From CAZXFH01 sp964640055 (lineage in GTDB: Bacteria > Fidelibacterota > UBA2242 > JAFGTP01), in contig CAZXFH010000008.1 in the NCBI GenBank assembly GCA_964640055.1, forward strand, positions 1 to 64,000: DNA of 64,000 bases. The letters are read 5' to 3'. The translations under genes and the position numbers were made by a program. Position 1 is the first letter of the stretch. Each line of letters opens with the position of its first letter. Below are positions 35,780 to 43,693 of this stretch, one piece after another. The notes below the pieces were generated by a model. It was not told the origin of the DNA. It worked only from the letters and a program-made list of their open reading frames with translations, and did not search any database.

Positions 35780-35909
35780 TATAGGGTCTCTTGAAATAAA
35801 AACGCGCTACCTGGCGATTGGTACACTATTATCAATTTATTTTAAAAATTTTCCGGTTACCCGTTTTTAAACGATCGCTGCGTGCCTGTAAACCTGATAA
35901 GAATTGAGA

Positions 35910-36992
35910 TCAATGCATGTTTCCTGATTGATCTGGAAGATACTTAACAGGCCCTAATCCCTTATCCGGCGACCATTGCAACAGACCGTGTGAGGCAGTG
36001 CCGAGGATCAGTTGGTTTTCAGCGTTCACACCCATTTTAGTGATGACATATCTGGATAAGGTCTTATCCAAAACAGTAAATTGATCACTTGCATAATTAG
36101 AGAGCACCCCCCCGGGTCGCACCGCCAGGTAAATATTTCCTGCGGAATCAGCGGTTAATCCCATTAGATCAAGTTCTTGCCCTTGAAAAGTCTTGAAATC
36201 ACCCCGGATTTGCCAGGTACGTCCCCAGTCGCGGGTCTGGCGCAGCTTTTTTTGTTCATCAAGCATATAGAGACTATTGAGTCCTTTATGGTAATATAAA
36301 TACAAGGGATTAGCGGGTAACTTAACTAAGGGCCGCCATCTTAGCCTGTCTCCTCGCGATTTATATAATTTCTGATCAATTACGGCATAAATAGTGCCTT
36401 TACTGTCCTGAAAAAGGGGTCCTACTTCCGTTGAATCGGGAATCCCGATTTGTTCCGGTTGCCAGGATGACCCTCTGTCTTGGGAACAGAATACACTGCC
36501 TTTTAAATTCGTGTTAATGATCAGCATATTTCGATAAACTTGATGAGAGCTGAGATATCCTGGTATAATATCTAATAGATCCCAACTCTGTCCCCAATTT
36601 TTTGTAAGATAAATTTCAATTCCATGCCTGAATTTAAAGGTAATATCCGGAAAATTTACCCTTAGTGTGGAATCCAGATGAGTCTTGGTTTCCGTAATGG
36701 CGTAGAGTTGATCAAAGGCATCTATAAAATGTTTGGCTTTGAATGGGGTTGGGTGATATTCAGCGATATAATACCCATTACTATCCCGCTTTAGAATAGC
36801 TAAATTATAATCCAGGGCTGCATATATTTGGCCATCATTAACCATATTAATACAGCTGACCAGACCGGTTATTATTTCCGGTGGTCGGGATTCTTTACGA
36901 ACCGTTTTTTCCAGGGCACAAAATTTTAAAAGGCAGAGCCAATTGCTTAAAAAGAAAATTCCCAGGATTATTTTAATTACAGACTGTTTCAT
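35910..36992 (-). CDS. Exported BNR/Asp-box repeat protein
   Basis: A 360-residue protein with an N-terminal signal/anchor (IKIILGIFFLSNWLCLLKFC). Three Asp-box repeats are readable: TKNWGQSWDLL, SQDRGSSWQPE and TRDWGRTWQIR. They suggest a sialidase/BNR-type beta-propeller, and propeller phrases such as 'DSKGTIYAVIDQKLYKS' and 'DSAGNIYLAVRPGGV' support it. No sialidase catalytic arginine triad or other active site is evident. It converges on the amylase gene. The function is unknown. Confidence 0.7.
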   Translation of the reverse strand: MKQSVIKIILGIFFLSNWLCLLKFCALEKTVRKESRPPEIITGLVSCINMVNDGQIYAALDYNLAILKRDSNGYYIAEYHPTPFKAKHFIDAFDQLYAITETKTHLDSTLRVNFPDITFKFRHGIEIYLTKNWGQSWDLLDIIPGYLSSHQVYRNMLIINTNLKGSVFCSQDRGSSWQPEQIGIPDSTEVGPLFQDSKGTIYAVIDQKLYKSRGDRLRWRPLVKLPANPLYLYYHKGLNSLYMLDEQKKLRQTRDWGRTWQIRGDFKTFQGQELDLMGLTADSAGNIYLAVRPGGVLSNYASDQFTVLDKTLSRYVITKMGVNAENQLILGTASHGLLQWSPDKGLGPVKYLPDQSGNMH

Positions 36993-37187
36993 CAGGCAAC
37001 ATACTCCTTCCCCTTTTATTTCAGCAAGAATATAATAGGATCACAGCATAGGTAATAATGTATTTTGAATCCAAACTAATTTTTTTAGGCGATCCAGCTG
37101 CCGGAAGATACGCGAATTAACATTTCAGATTTTCAGCCATATAATGTAACTTGTGCGGCTATTTAAGAATTATATTATTGAAAAATC

Positions 37188-38408
37188 ATGCCTAAACCGA
37201 TCCGGTTACGCTTATCCATCATCCAGTTCCTGCAATTTTTTGCCTTGGGTGCTATTCTGCCTATTTTACCTCTTTATCTTAAAAACTATTTACATTTTTC
37301 CGGAATCCAGACCGGCGTTATTCTTTCTACTGCGGCCATTTCGGCCCTGGTAGCGCCCTTTATGGGATCCTTCCTTGCCGACCGGCTCATCTCCAGTGAA
37401 CGCTTATTTGCTGCTGCCCATATTTCGGGTGGCATAATCATGTTATGTCTGTACCACATTCAAACTTTCCCATTATTTTTTTCCGTTTATTTACTGTATA
37501 TGTTCATTCTGGGCCCTACATTACCATTATCACGGACGATTATTTTTCATCATGTTCCGGACCGGCGGAAACACTTTGGAGGTATCCGGGTTTGGGGAAC
37601 CGTCGGTTGGATTATGGTCGCCTGGTTCTTCAGCTTTTTCTGGCTGTCAGATTTTGGCCGGGGAAATATCCCGGCCAGATTACCGGACGCCTTGTTGCTC
37701 TCGGCGTTGACTTCCTTTCTCCTGGGATCTTACACCTTTACCCTGCCCATTTCGGGAGCGATCTATAAAAATATATCCCGGCTTTTTCCCAAAGAATCTT
37801 TTCAGATTATCTTGAAAAAAGAAGTGTTATTCCTGGCTTTAATATCCTTTTTAATGTATCTGGCCGATCGCTTCTATTTTTACGGTACCAGCCCGTTCCT
37901 GCATCAAATCGGCATCAAAGCCGCCTTCATAATGCCAGCCTTGACCATGGGTCAATTCCCTGAAATCCTGGCAATGAGCCTTTTGGGCTATCTGTTATTC
38001 CGGATGGGTATAAAAAAAGTGCTTTTACTCGGGGCTATGTTCAACCTCCTCCGGTATACCCTATTTACCATAGCGCCTAGCGTGCCCATCGTGATTCTGG
38101 GGATACTCTGCCATGGCGGGGCCTATACCTTTTTTTATGCCAGTGCTTTCATTTATCTGGATTATAAAACCGGACAGCAGGCGCGCGCCGGTGTGCATCA
38201 ACTTTTTGTTATTTTAACTTCCGGAGCCGGGGCATTATTCGGTAATCTACTGGCCGGCTGGCTGGCAGATGTCTTTCAGCAGGGTACAAACGGGCATATT
38301 AATTATCAACTCTTCTGGACGGTGCCACTCTTTATTACGCTGATTGTCTTTACTATTACTATGCTATTTTTCAATCGTAATAAAGGTGCATCAATCCAAC
38401 ACTCCTAA
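37188..38408 (+). CDS. MFS transporter (nucleoside:H+ symporter / MFS_1-like)
   Basis: A 406-residue 12-segment major-facilitator transporter. N-terminal features are LRLSIIQFLQFFALGAILPILPLYLKNYLHFSGIQTGVILS and the later FGGIRVWGTVGWIMVAWF, which resemble the NupG-like nucleoside symporter and MFS_1_like families. The second half (KKVLLLGAMFNLLRYTLFTIAP) is normal. The substrate is not determinable. It stands alone and converges with the CPBP protease gene 6 nt away. Confidence 0.88.
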   Translation: MPKPIRLRLSIIQFLQFFALGAILPILPLYLKNYLHFSGIQTGVILSTAAISALVAPFMGSFLADRLISSERLFAAAHISGGIIMLCLYHIQTFPLFFSVYLLYMFILGPTLPLSRTIIFHHVPDRRKHFGGIRVWGTVGWIMVAWFFSFFWLSDFGRGNIPARLPDALLLSALTSFLLGSYTFTLPISGAIYKNISRLFPKESFQIILKKEVLFLALISFLMYLADRFYFYGTSPFLHQIGIKAAFIMPALTMGQFPEILAMSLLGYLLFRMGIKKVLLLGAMFNLLRYTLFTIAPSVPIVILGILCHGGAYTFFYASAFIYLDYKTGQQARAGVHQLFVILTSGAGALFGNLLAGWLADVFQQGTNGHINYQLFWTVPLFITLIVFTITMLFFNRNKGASIQHS

Positions 38409-38413
38409 TTGAT

Positions 38414-39127
38414 CTAGAGCATAAAAATTACCAGCATATCATAAATCATATGCGTGTAGGCGGTAATTCCATATCCTCTCAGAGTAAATAAAATCGCCAG
38501 GAATACACCTGCGCCAAAACGCATGATAAAGGACTGGATTTTAAAGGGATCACCAAAAGGACCCATATAATGGAAAAGGGAAAACACCAGGGAAGAAAAC
38601 AGGATGGCAATCACAACGGAAAAAGTGAGACTGAAGCGCAGAATATCCCGGCATAAAAAAAGAGCGGCCGTGATCATTACGACCCTAAAAATAAACTCTT
38701 CATAGACTCCGGCACCCAATGCCAGGGCAATCAGTTGACGCCGGTCAAAGGCTTCACCTTGCAGGATAAAATAACGGCCGATCTGGTCTACGATAAGCAG
38801 GAGTAAAAAAGCATAGCACATACTTTCAAAGAGCATCAGCAGAAAATAGGCTACTTTGAAATGACCATTATTTTTTTTACGAGTGTGGAAATGATAGGAT
38901 AACAATAGTGCCAGCAATACAATGAAACCCACAAAATAGAAGCCATAGATACCGAATATGGCAAAAAATTGCCGAAATAAAATATCGGCACCGTTTCTTA
39001 ATCCCATAATATCAGAGTGGTTCAGGGTGAAAACAAGAAATTCATACCCGATTAACAAAGGCAAGGTAAAGATTAGGCTATAAAAGGGTGATTTAGATTG
39101 ATGCCAATAGATTTTAATGGATACCAC
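38414..39127 (-). CDS. CPBP family intramembrane metalloprotease
   Basis: A 237-residue membrane protein with about six hydrophobic segments. CPBP (CAAX protease/bacteriocin-processing) motifs are present: EEFIFR (motif 1), SSLVFSLFHYMG (motif 2 histidine) and a late AYTHMIYDM (motif 3). These carry the glutamates and histidines expected for zinc binding. The substrate is unknown. Members process prenylated or peptide substrates or act in peptide-resistance systems. It lies next to lepA on the same strand. Confidence 0.88.
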   Translation of the reverse strand: MVSIKIYWHQSKSPFYSLIFTLPLLIGYEFLVFTLNHSDIMGLRNGADILFRQFFAIFGIYGFYFVGFIVLLALLLSYHFHTRKKNNGHFKVAYFLLMLFESMCYAFLLLLIVDQIGRYFILQGEAFDRRQLIALALGAGVYEEFIFRVVMITAALFLCRDILRFSLTFSVVIAILFSSLVFSLFHYMGPFGDPFKIQSFIMRFGAGVFLAILFTLRGYGITAYTHMIYDMLVIFML

Positions 39128-39177
39128 AATAAAAATTTTGTAATTAAGCCATCAGTCGAAAGGTATGAAAAAACCGA

Positions 39178-40971
39178 TTAATCCATCTGCAAGACGGCTA
39201 GAAAGGCTTCCTGAGGAACTTCTACTCTGCCCACTTGCTTCATACGACGCTTACCTTCCTTCTGTTTTTCCAGTAATTTGCGCTTCCGGGTTATATCCCC
39301 ACCATAGCATTTGGCCGTGACATTTTTCCGCAGAGCCCTGACCGTTGTTCTGGCAATGACCTTATTCCCAATCGCTGCCTGGATCGGAATCTCAAACATC
39401 TGACGCGGAATTAATTCCTTCAATTTCCGGCAAAGTTTCTGACCCTGATGATAGGCTTTATCCCGATGAATAATCAGCGAAAGTGCGTCCACAGGATCAT
39501 GATTGACCAGGATATCCAATTTAACCAGGTCGCCTTCCCGGTAGCCGACCGGCTCATAATCAAAGGAGGCATATCCCCGGGATGAAGATTTCAATTTATC
39601 ATAAAAGTCATAGACGATTTCTGCCAAAGGTAACTCGTAAACAATCTGCACCTTGTCCACATCCAAATAGTGGGTTATTTTATAGACGCCGCGGCGCTCC
39701 TGACAAAGTTTTAGAATATTCCCAACAAATTCATCGGGCAAAATAATTTCGGCCTTGACATAGGGTTCGAAAACCTTTTCTATCTGACCGGCCGGAGGCA
39801 TATCCGCCGGTGTATCGACCTCAACTATTTCACCACTTTGTAAATGGGCTTCATATTTAACATTAGGCAGGGTGGTAATTAAGTCGAGATCAAATTCCCG
39901 CTCCAGACGTTCCTGGATCACTTCCATATGTAACATTCCCAAATAGCCACACCGAAAACCAAACCCAAGCGCGGCAGATGACTCCGGCTCAAAGTCCAAT
40001 GCGGAATCATTTAGTTTCATCTTCTCCAGAGCGGATCGTAACTCATCGTAATCATCACTATCCACGGGATACATGCCACTGAACACCATGGGTTTGATGG
40101 GGCGGTAACCGGGTAACCGTTCCTGAGCAGGATTATTTTTATTGGTAATGGTATCACCAACTGCGATTTTGGATATATCTTTCATGCCACAAACCAAATA
40201 CCCTACATCACCCGAAATCAAACGCTCGGTTTTAACCTTACCCATAATAAAATAGCCCACTTCAGAGACTTCATAAATAGCGTTATTGGCAAAAAAACGG
40301 ATTTCATCACCGGTTGTTACTTCACCTTCAAAAACCCGAATATGAGGTATCGCGCCACGAAAGGGATCGTAATTAGAATCAAAAATCATAGCACGCAAGG
40401 GTTTGGCGGCTTCTCTGGCGGGAGGCTGTATCCGGTTAATAATGGCCGTAAAGATCTCCTTCAGTCCATCCCCTTTCTTAGCACTAACCCTGAGAATTTC
40501 ATCCGCCTGACACCCAATTAAGTCGATCAACTGGTTTTCTACGTCTGTGACCCGCGCGCTGGATAAATCGATTTTATTAATCACCGGTATGATCTCCAGA
40601 TCATTTTCAATGGCCAAATAGGCATTGCTCACGGTTTGGGCTTCCACCCCCTGGGCTGCATCCACAAGAAGCAGAGCACCCTCACAAGCCGCCAGACTTC
40701 TGGAAACTTCATAGGAAAAATCCACATGCCCGGGCGTATCAATTAAATTCAGAATATATTCTTCCTGATCGGTATGCTTGTATTTCATGCGAATGGGATG
40801 AGATTTAATCGTAATCCCGCGCTCGCGTTCCAGATCCATATCATCCAGAATCTGCTCTTTCATTTCCCGCTGGCTGATTGTATGGGTATACTCCAGCATC
40901 CGATCCGCCAGAGTGGACTTCCCATGGTCAATATGGGCGATTATGCAAAAGTTTCTTACAAGTGCTCGCAT
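39178..40971 (-). CDS. lepA: Elongation factor 4 (LepA)
   Basis: A 597-residue ribosome-associated GTPase with the normal LepA length. GTPase motifs: IDHGKSTLADRML, LIDTPGHVDFSYEVSRSL, INKIDL and the SAKKGDGLKEI region. The LepA-specific C-terminal domain ends with KKNVTAKCYGGDITRKRKLLEKQKEGKRRMKQVG. Two palindromes lie upstream (own entries). Confidence 0.98.
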   Translation of the reverse strand: MRALVRNFCIIAHIDHGKSTLADRMLEYTHTISQREMKEQILDDMDLERERGITIKSHPIRMKYKHTDQEEYILNLIDTPGHVDFSYEVSRSLAACEGALLLVDAAQGVEAQTVSNAYLAIENDLEIIPVINKIDLSSARVTDVENQLIDLIGCQADEILRVSAKKGDGLKEIFTAIINRIQPPAREAAKPLRAMIFDSNYDPFRGAIPHIRVFEGEVTTGDEIRFFANNAIYEVSEVGYFIMGKVKTERLISGDVGYLVCGMKDISKIAVGDTITNKNNPAQERLPGYRPIKPMVFSGMYPVDSDDYDELRSALEKMKLNDSALDFEPESSAALGFGFRCGYLGMLHMEVIQERLEREFDLDLITTLPNVKYEAHLQSGEIVEVDTPADMPPAGQIEKVFEPYVKAEIILPDEFVGNILKLCQERRGVYKITHYLDVDKVQIVYELPLAEIVYDFYDKLKSSSRGYASFDYEPVGYREGDLVKLDILVNHDPVDALSLIIHRDKAYHQGQKLCRKLKELIPRQMFEIPIQAAIGNKVIARTTVRALRKNVTAKCYGGDITRKRKLLEKQKEGKRRMKQVGRVEVPQEAFLAVLQMD

Positions 40972-40999
40972 AGCCTGAAAATTTAAAGAAACTGGATGC

Positions 41000-41020
41000 G
41001 ATTGAAAAGTACTTTCAATC
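41000..41020. repeat. Palindrome upstream of lepA (8-bp arms)
   Basis: GATTGAAA-AGTAC-TTTCAATC: 8-bp perfect arms around a 5-nt centre that is itself mostly self-complementary. It lies 29 nt upstream of the lepA start on the minus strand. It could be an operator or leader hairpin. Confidence 0.45.
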
Positions 41021-41032
41021 CGGCGATAATAT

Positions 41033-41047
41033 TGCGGATATTCCGCA
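41033..41047. repeat. Short palindrome upstream of lepA (6-bp arms)
   Basis: TGCGGA-TAT-TCCGCA, about 60 nt upstream of the lepA start and 12 nt from the larger palindrome. It may be part of the same regulatory site. Confidence 0.35.
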
Positions 41048-41112
41048 TTCTTCTGCAGAAAAACCGAGCTCTGATCCTATCTGTCGCGATTGATACTTTG
41101 ATCACAACCCGG

Positions 41113-41556
41113 TTAACCACTTTCCCGGTATTTTAAGAATCGAGCCGCAACATACCAGGCATGCTCGGCCAGCGCATTACTCCAGCCATTATTCTGATAG
41201 TATCGGGGGTCCTGCCTGATCTGTTTAATGGTGGTTTGCATTCCTTCCACAGTACTTTCGGCGGCCGTAATTGTATGCGGATCAAAATAGAAGCCATGTC
41301 GGCAACTATCTGCGGGTACCACTGCGCCACCGATCCAATATCTTTTTGATTCTTTGAGATAGGATTGGAGCAGCACCGCCAGCGAATCAGAATAGGTCCC
41401 GATCCACATAATGTGTTGATAATTTTTAATGCCCACCAGATGCGCTCCGGGTACATCCGGCGGATAATTGGCAAAGGGATCCTTTTCGGTTTCACATTTA
41501 AAAATTAAAATACATACTAATAATGCCAGATTAATAGTCAGATGCCACAAACGCAT
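41113..41556 (-). CDS. Small exported protein, possibly BP74/calmodulin-binding-protein-like
   Basis: A 147-residue protein. The N-terminal hydrophobic segment WHLTINLALLVCILIFKC suggests a signal peptide, with the cysteine as a possible lipidation site. The second half (YWIGGAVVPADSCRHGFYFDPHTITAAESTVEGMQTTIKQI) resembles the pattern of the BP74 N-terminal domain found in short exported bacterial proteins (a histidine-aromatic-x-DP segment followed by a helix), though I only see similarity of form. The frame opens at a TTG (41571), but the ATG at 41556 is preceded by AAAGGGATTAAT and is preferred. Confidence 0.5.
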   Translation of the reverse strand: MRLWHLTINLALLVCILIFKCETEKDPFANYPPDVPGAHLVGIKNYQHIMWIGTYSDSLAVLLQSYLKESKRYWIGGAVVPADSCRHGFYFDPHTITAAESTVEGMQTTIKQIRQDPRYYQNNGWSNALAEHAWYVAARFLKYRESG

Positions 41557-41666
41557 ATTAATCCCTTTCAATTGGATATAAACTTAAAAACCGTCGGATA
41601 TCAATGCATTGCACAATAGCAAGATTGCTTATTTTTGAAGCAAAATCAACAAAATAAATTTCCCAT

Positions 41667-42473
41667 TTATCTCGGCTGACATTGCGGGCAAAATAATGCC
41701 GTCCGTCCCGAGACTTTTTCACTCTGTAAATGATGGTTTTTATTTAGCGGACATTGATGATCTTCATTCCGATGGGGAATCAGCCATTCATCCCTGGAAA
41801 ATGATTGATCTTTTTCCATAACTGTGACGGCCTGTCTGAGCACCTGTTGCATCTTGCCGAATAAAGACTTTTTTTCTGCCTGTTTAAGAGATTTGATTTT
41901 TCGGCGTGGATGCAGTTGGGCACGAAACAAAATTTCATCAGAATAGACATTCCCGATCCCGGCAATATTACTTTGATCCATAAAAAAGGATTTTAGCATT
42001 TGGTTTGCATGCTCCTCCAGCACTTGCGTAAATTCTTGGTATGTCAAATCCAAAGGTTCAGGACCCATTTCAGCAATCAAATCGATTTGTTGGGGATCAG
42101 ATACCAGATAGACTTTACCTAATTTGCGCATATTTATCCAGCGCAGCTCGTATCCATTTTCAAATCGGAGCGTCAAGCGGGTAAAGCGGTCGTCGCCCTC
42201 CTTTTTCCGATCCTGTTTAACATAGTGGAGCTTTCCGGTCATCGCAAAATGCAATCCCAGTTTTTTATCCAAGTTATCAATTGTAATGAGCAATAGTTTA
42301 CCTCTCCGGTGAGCATCGGTAAATTGAGTCCCCACCAGAGACTGCTTAAGCTGATTAAAGGATACGGATTGGATTAATTCCCTGGCATCACAGGTAATTT
42401 GCGTGATCTTTTGATGCAGGCTGGTCTGTTTAAAATAGATTTTAAAATATTCAACATCGGGTAATTCAGGCAT
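41667..42473 (-). CDS. mutM: Fpg/Nei-family DNA glycosylase (formamidopyrimidine-DNA glycosylase)
   Basis: A 268-residue base-excision repair glycosylase/AP lyase. The N-terminus is PELPDVE, with catalytic Pro and Glu (the usual PELPEVE has E at the D position). Others: DAHRRGKLLLI with the conserved lysine, GLHFAMTGKL, LKSFFMDQSNIAGIGNVYSDEILF, and a C-terminal zinc finger ending RTALFCPQCQ. The first half of the finger reads HQCPLNKNHH instead of the usual CxxC pair, so the fourth ligand may be a histidine. Confidence 0.93.
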   Translation of the reverse strand: MPELPDVEYFKIYFKQTSLHQKITQITCDARELIQSVSFNQLKQSLVGTQFTDAHRRGKLLLITIDNLDKKLGLHFAMTGKLHYVKQDRKKEGDDRFTRLTLRFENGYELRWINMRKLGKVYLVSDPQQIDLIAEMGPEPLDLTYQEFTQVLEEHANQMLKSFFMDQSNIAGIGNVYSDEILFRAQLHPRRKIKSLKQAEKKSLFGKMQQVLRQAVTVMEKDQSFSRDEWLIPHRNEDHQCPLNKNHHLQSEKVSGRTALFCPQCQPR

Positions 42474-42503
42474 TATGTATTCTCCTTTTTGACTTATTTT
42501 AAC

Positions 42504-43256
42504 TTAATCATTATTGATCAGTTCACTCAAACGCTGGGCATTCTGCACAGCGTAAGCCTGCATATCATTGTTAAAATAACAATGAAGCGCTTTTAAGTCG
42601 TGTTCTGCATTTAGCTGGTTGATCTTCTCTGACCATTCGCGCAGCTGTTTGTCCGAGTATTGAGAGGCATAGGCTTTTTCCGGCCCATGAAATCTGAAAT
42701 AGGCAATATCAGCGGTAACAATCACCTCAGCAGGCATATCCAGTCCTGAAACCACACAAAAGGCAACGTTATATTTTCGTAACAGCTGATAGACAGGATC
42801 CTGCCACCAACTGGGATGCCTGAACTCGATTACATTTTTTTCATCCGGGTCCAATACAGTCAAAAAGTTTTTTAATCGCTCCATATTTTCTTCATTATTC
42901 TCAAAAGAAGGGGGTGCCTGAAACAGGATGCAGCCCTTATTCTGGGCTAACAATTGGGTCAGATCATAAAACCCGGTCACCAGATCGCCCACATCCTTAA
43001 AGCGTTTGCGGTGGGTAATCTGACGGTTGGCCTTCATAGTCATTTCAAAGGTGTCCGGTAATTTCTTTTTCCAGCCCTGTAACATATTTTTAAAGGGAAA
43101 CCGATAAAAAGACATATTCAGTTCCACTGTGTTAAAATGTTGGGCATAGAAGATTATCCACTCTCTCTTTGCAAGGTCCGGTGGATAAAATTTTTCAACC
43201 CAATGCTCATAGCTCCATCCACTGGTACCAATCAAAATATTTTGCTTGTTACTCAT
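42504..43256 (-). CDS. DUF72 domain-containing protein
   Basis: A 250-residue TIM-barrel-like protein of the widespread DUF72 (YecE) family, function unknown. Characteristic segments are ILIGTSGWSYEHWVEKFYPP, FNTVELNMSFYRFP, GCILFQAPPSF, VIEFRHPSWW and AYFRFHGPEKAYASQYS, plus the C-terminal HCYFNNDMQAYAVQNAQRL. It follows mutM upstream by 30 nt on the same strand and probably shares its transcript. Confidence 0.93.
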   Translation of the reverse strand: MSNKQNILIGTSGWSYEHWVEKFYPPDLAKREWIIFYAQHFNTVELNMSFYRFPFKNMLQGWKKKLPDTFEMTMKANRQITHRKRFKDVGDLVTGFYDLTQLLAQNKGCILFQAPPSFENNEENMERLKNFLTVLDPDEKNVIEFRHPSWWQDPVYQLLRKYNVAFCVVSGLDMPAEVIVTADIAYFRFHGPEKAYASQYSDKQLREWSEKINQLNAEHDLKALHCYFNNDMQAYAVQNAQRLSELINND

Positions 43257-43693
43257 AGTATAACCTACTGTTTTATAATCTCTTTTGTAAACAAGTTAAT
43301 AAAAACAAAAGACAATTTCAAAAATACATTCTGACCAAATTTGTATTCCGAATGCAGTATCTGTATTCATTTGTTCAGCTCTGTCAGCAGTTCATTGTTG
43401 GGATAAAAAACACGCGATTGAGGTTGTCTTAGCCCTTCATTATCGTGATGCTACTCTGGATGTTGCAAAAAAATTATACGCACAGTCTTATTCCTGACGA
43501 CAAAATCCGCGGAATTAGAGAACGAAAAGGCCCGGTTTTGTCTTATTACCGGACAATAATGGTGCCTATGGTAGAATTAGGCAGTGTTGATCCCGGCGGG
43601 AAAGGAAACATTCAGACGGGCAAGCTGCTCATTTATCATCAGCCAGGTATCCGAGAATTCCCGGAGGTTTGGTCAGATGCTATCGAGTCAGCT
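43257..43693. other. Intergenic stretch without a recognised gene
   Basis: Two overlapping open stretches lie here. One, in the frame of 43321, reads ...HAIEVVLALHYRDATLDV... but has no start codon and stops at about 43480. Another, starting at the ATG of 43445 (106 codons), runs into the end of the GHL10 gene antisense. Neither has a recognisable domain, and they might be the two halves of a frameshifted relic. Confidence 0.4.

Noticed and set aside
35780..35909. Terminator between the convergent amylase and BNR genes
   Set aside because: No stable hairpin followed by a T-run could be seen.
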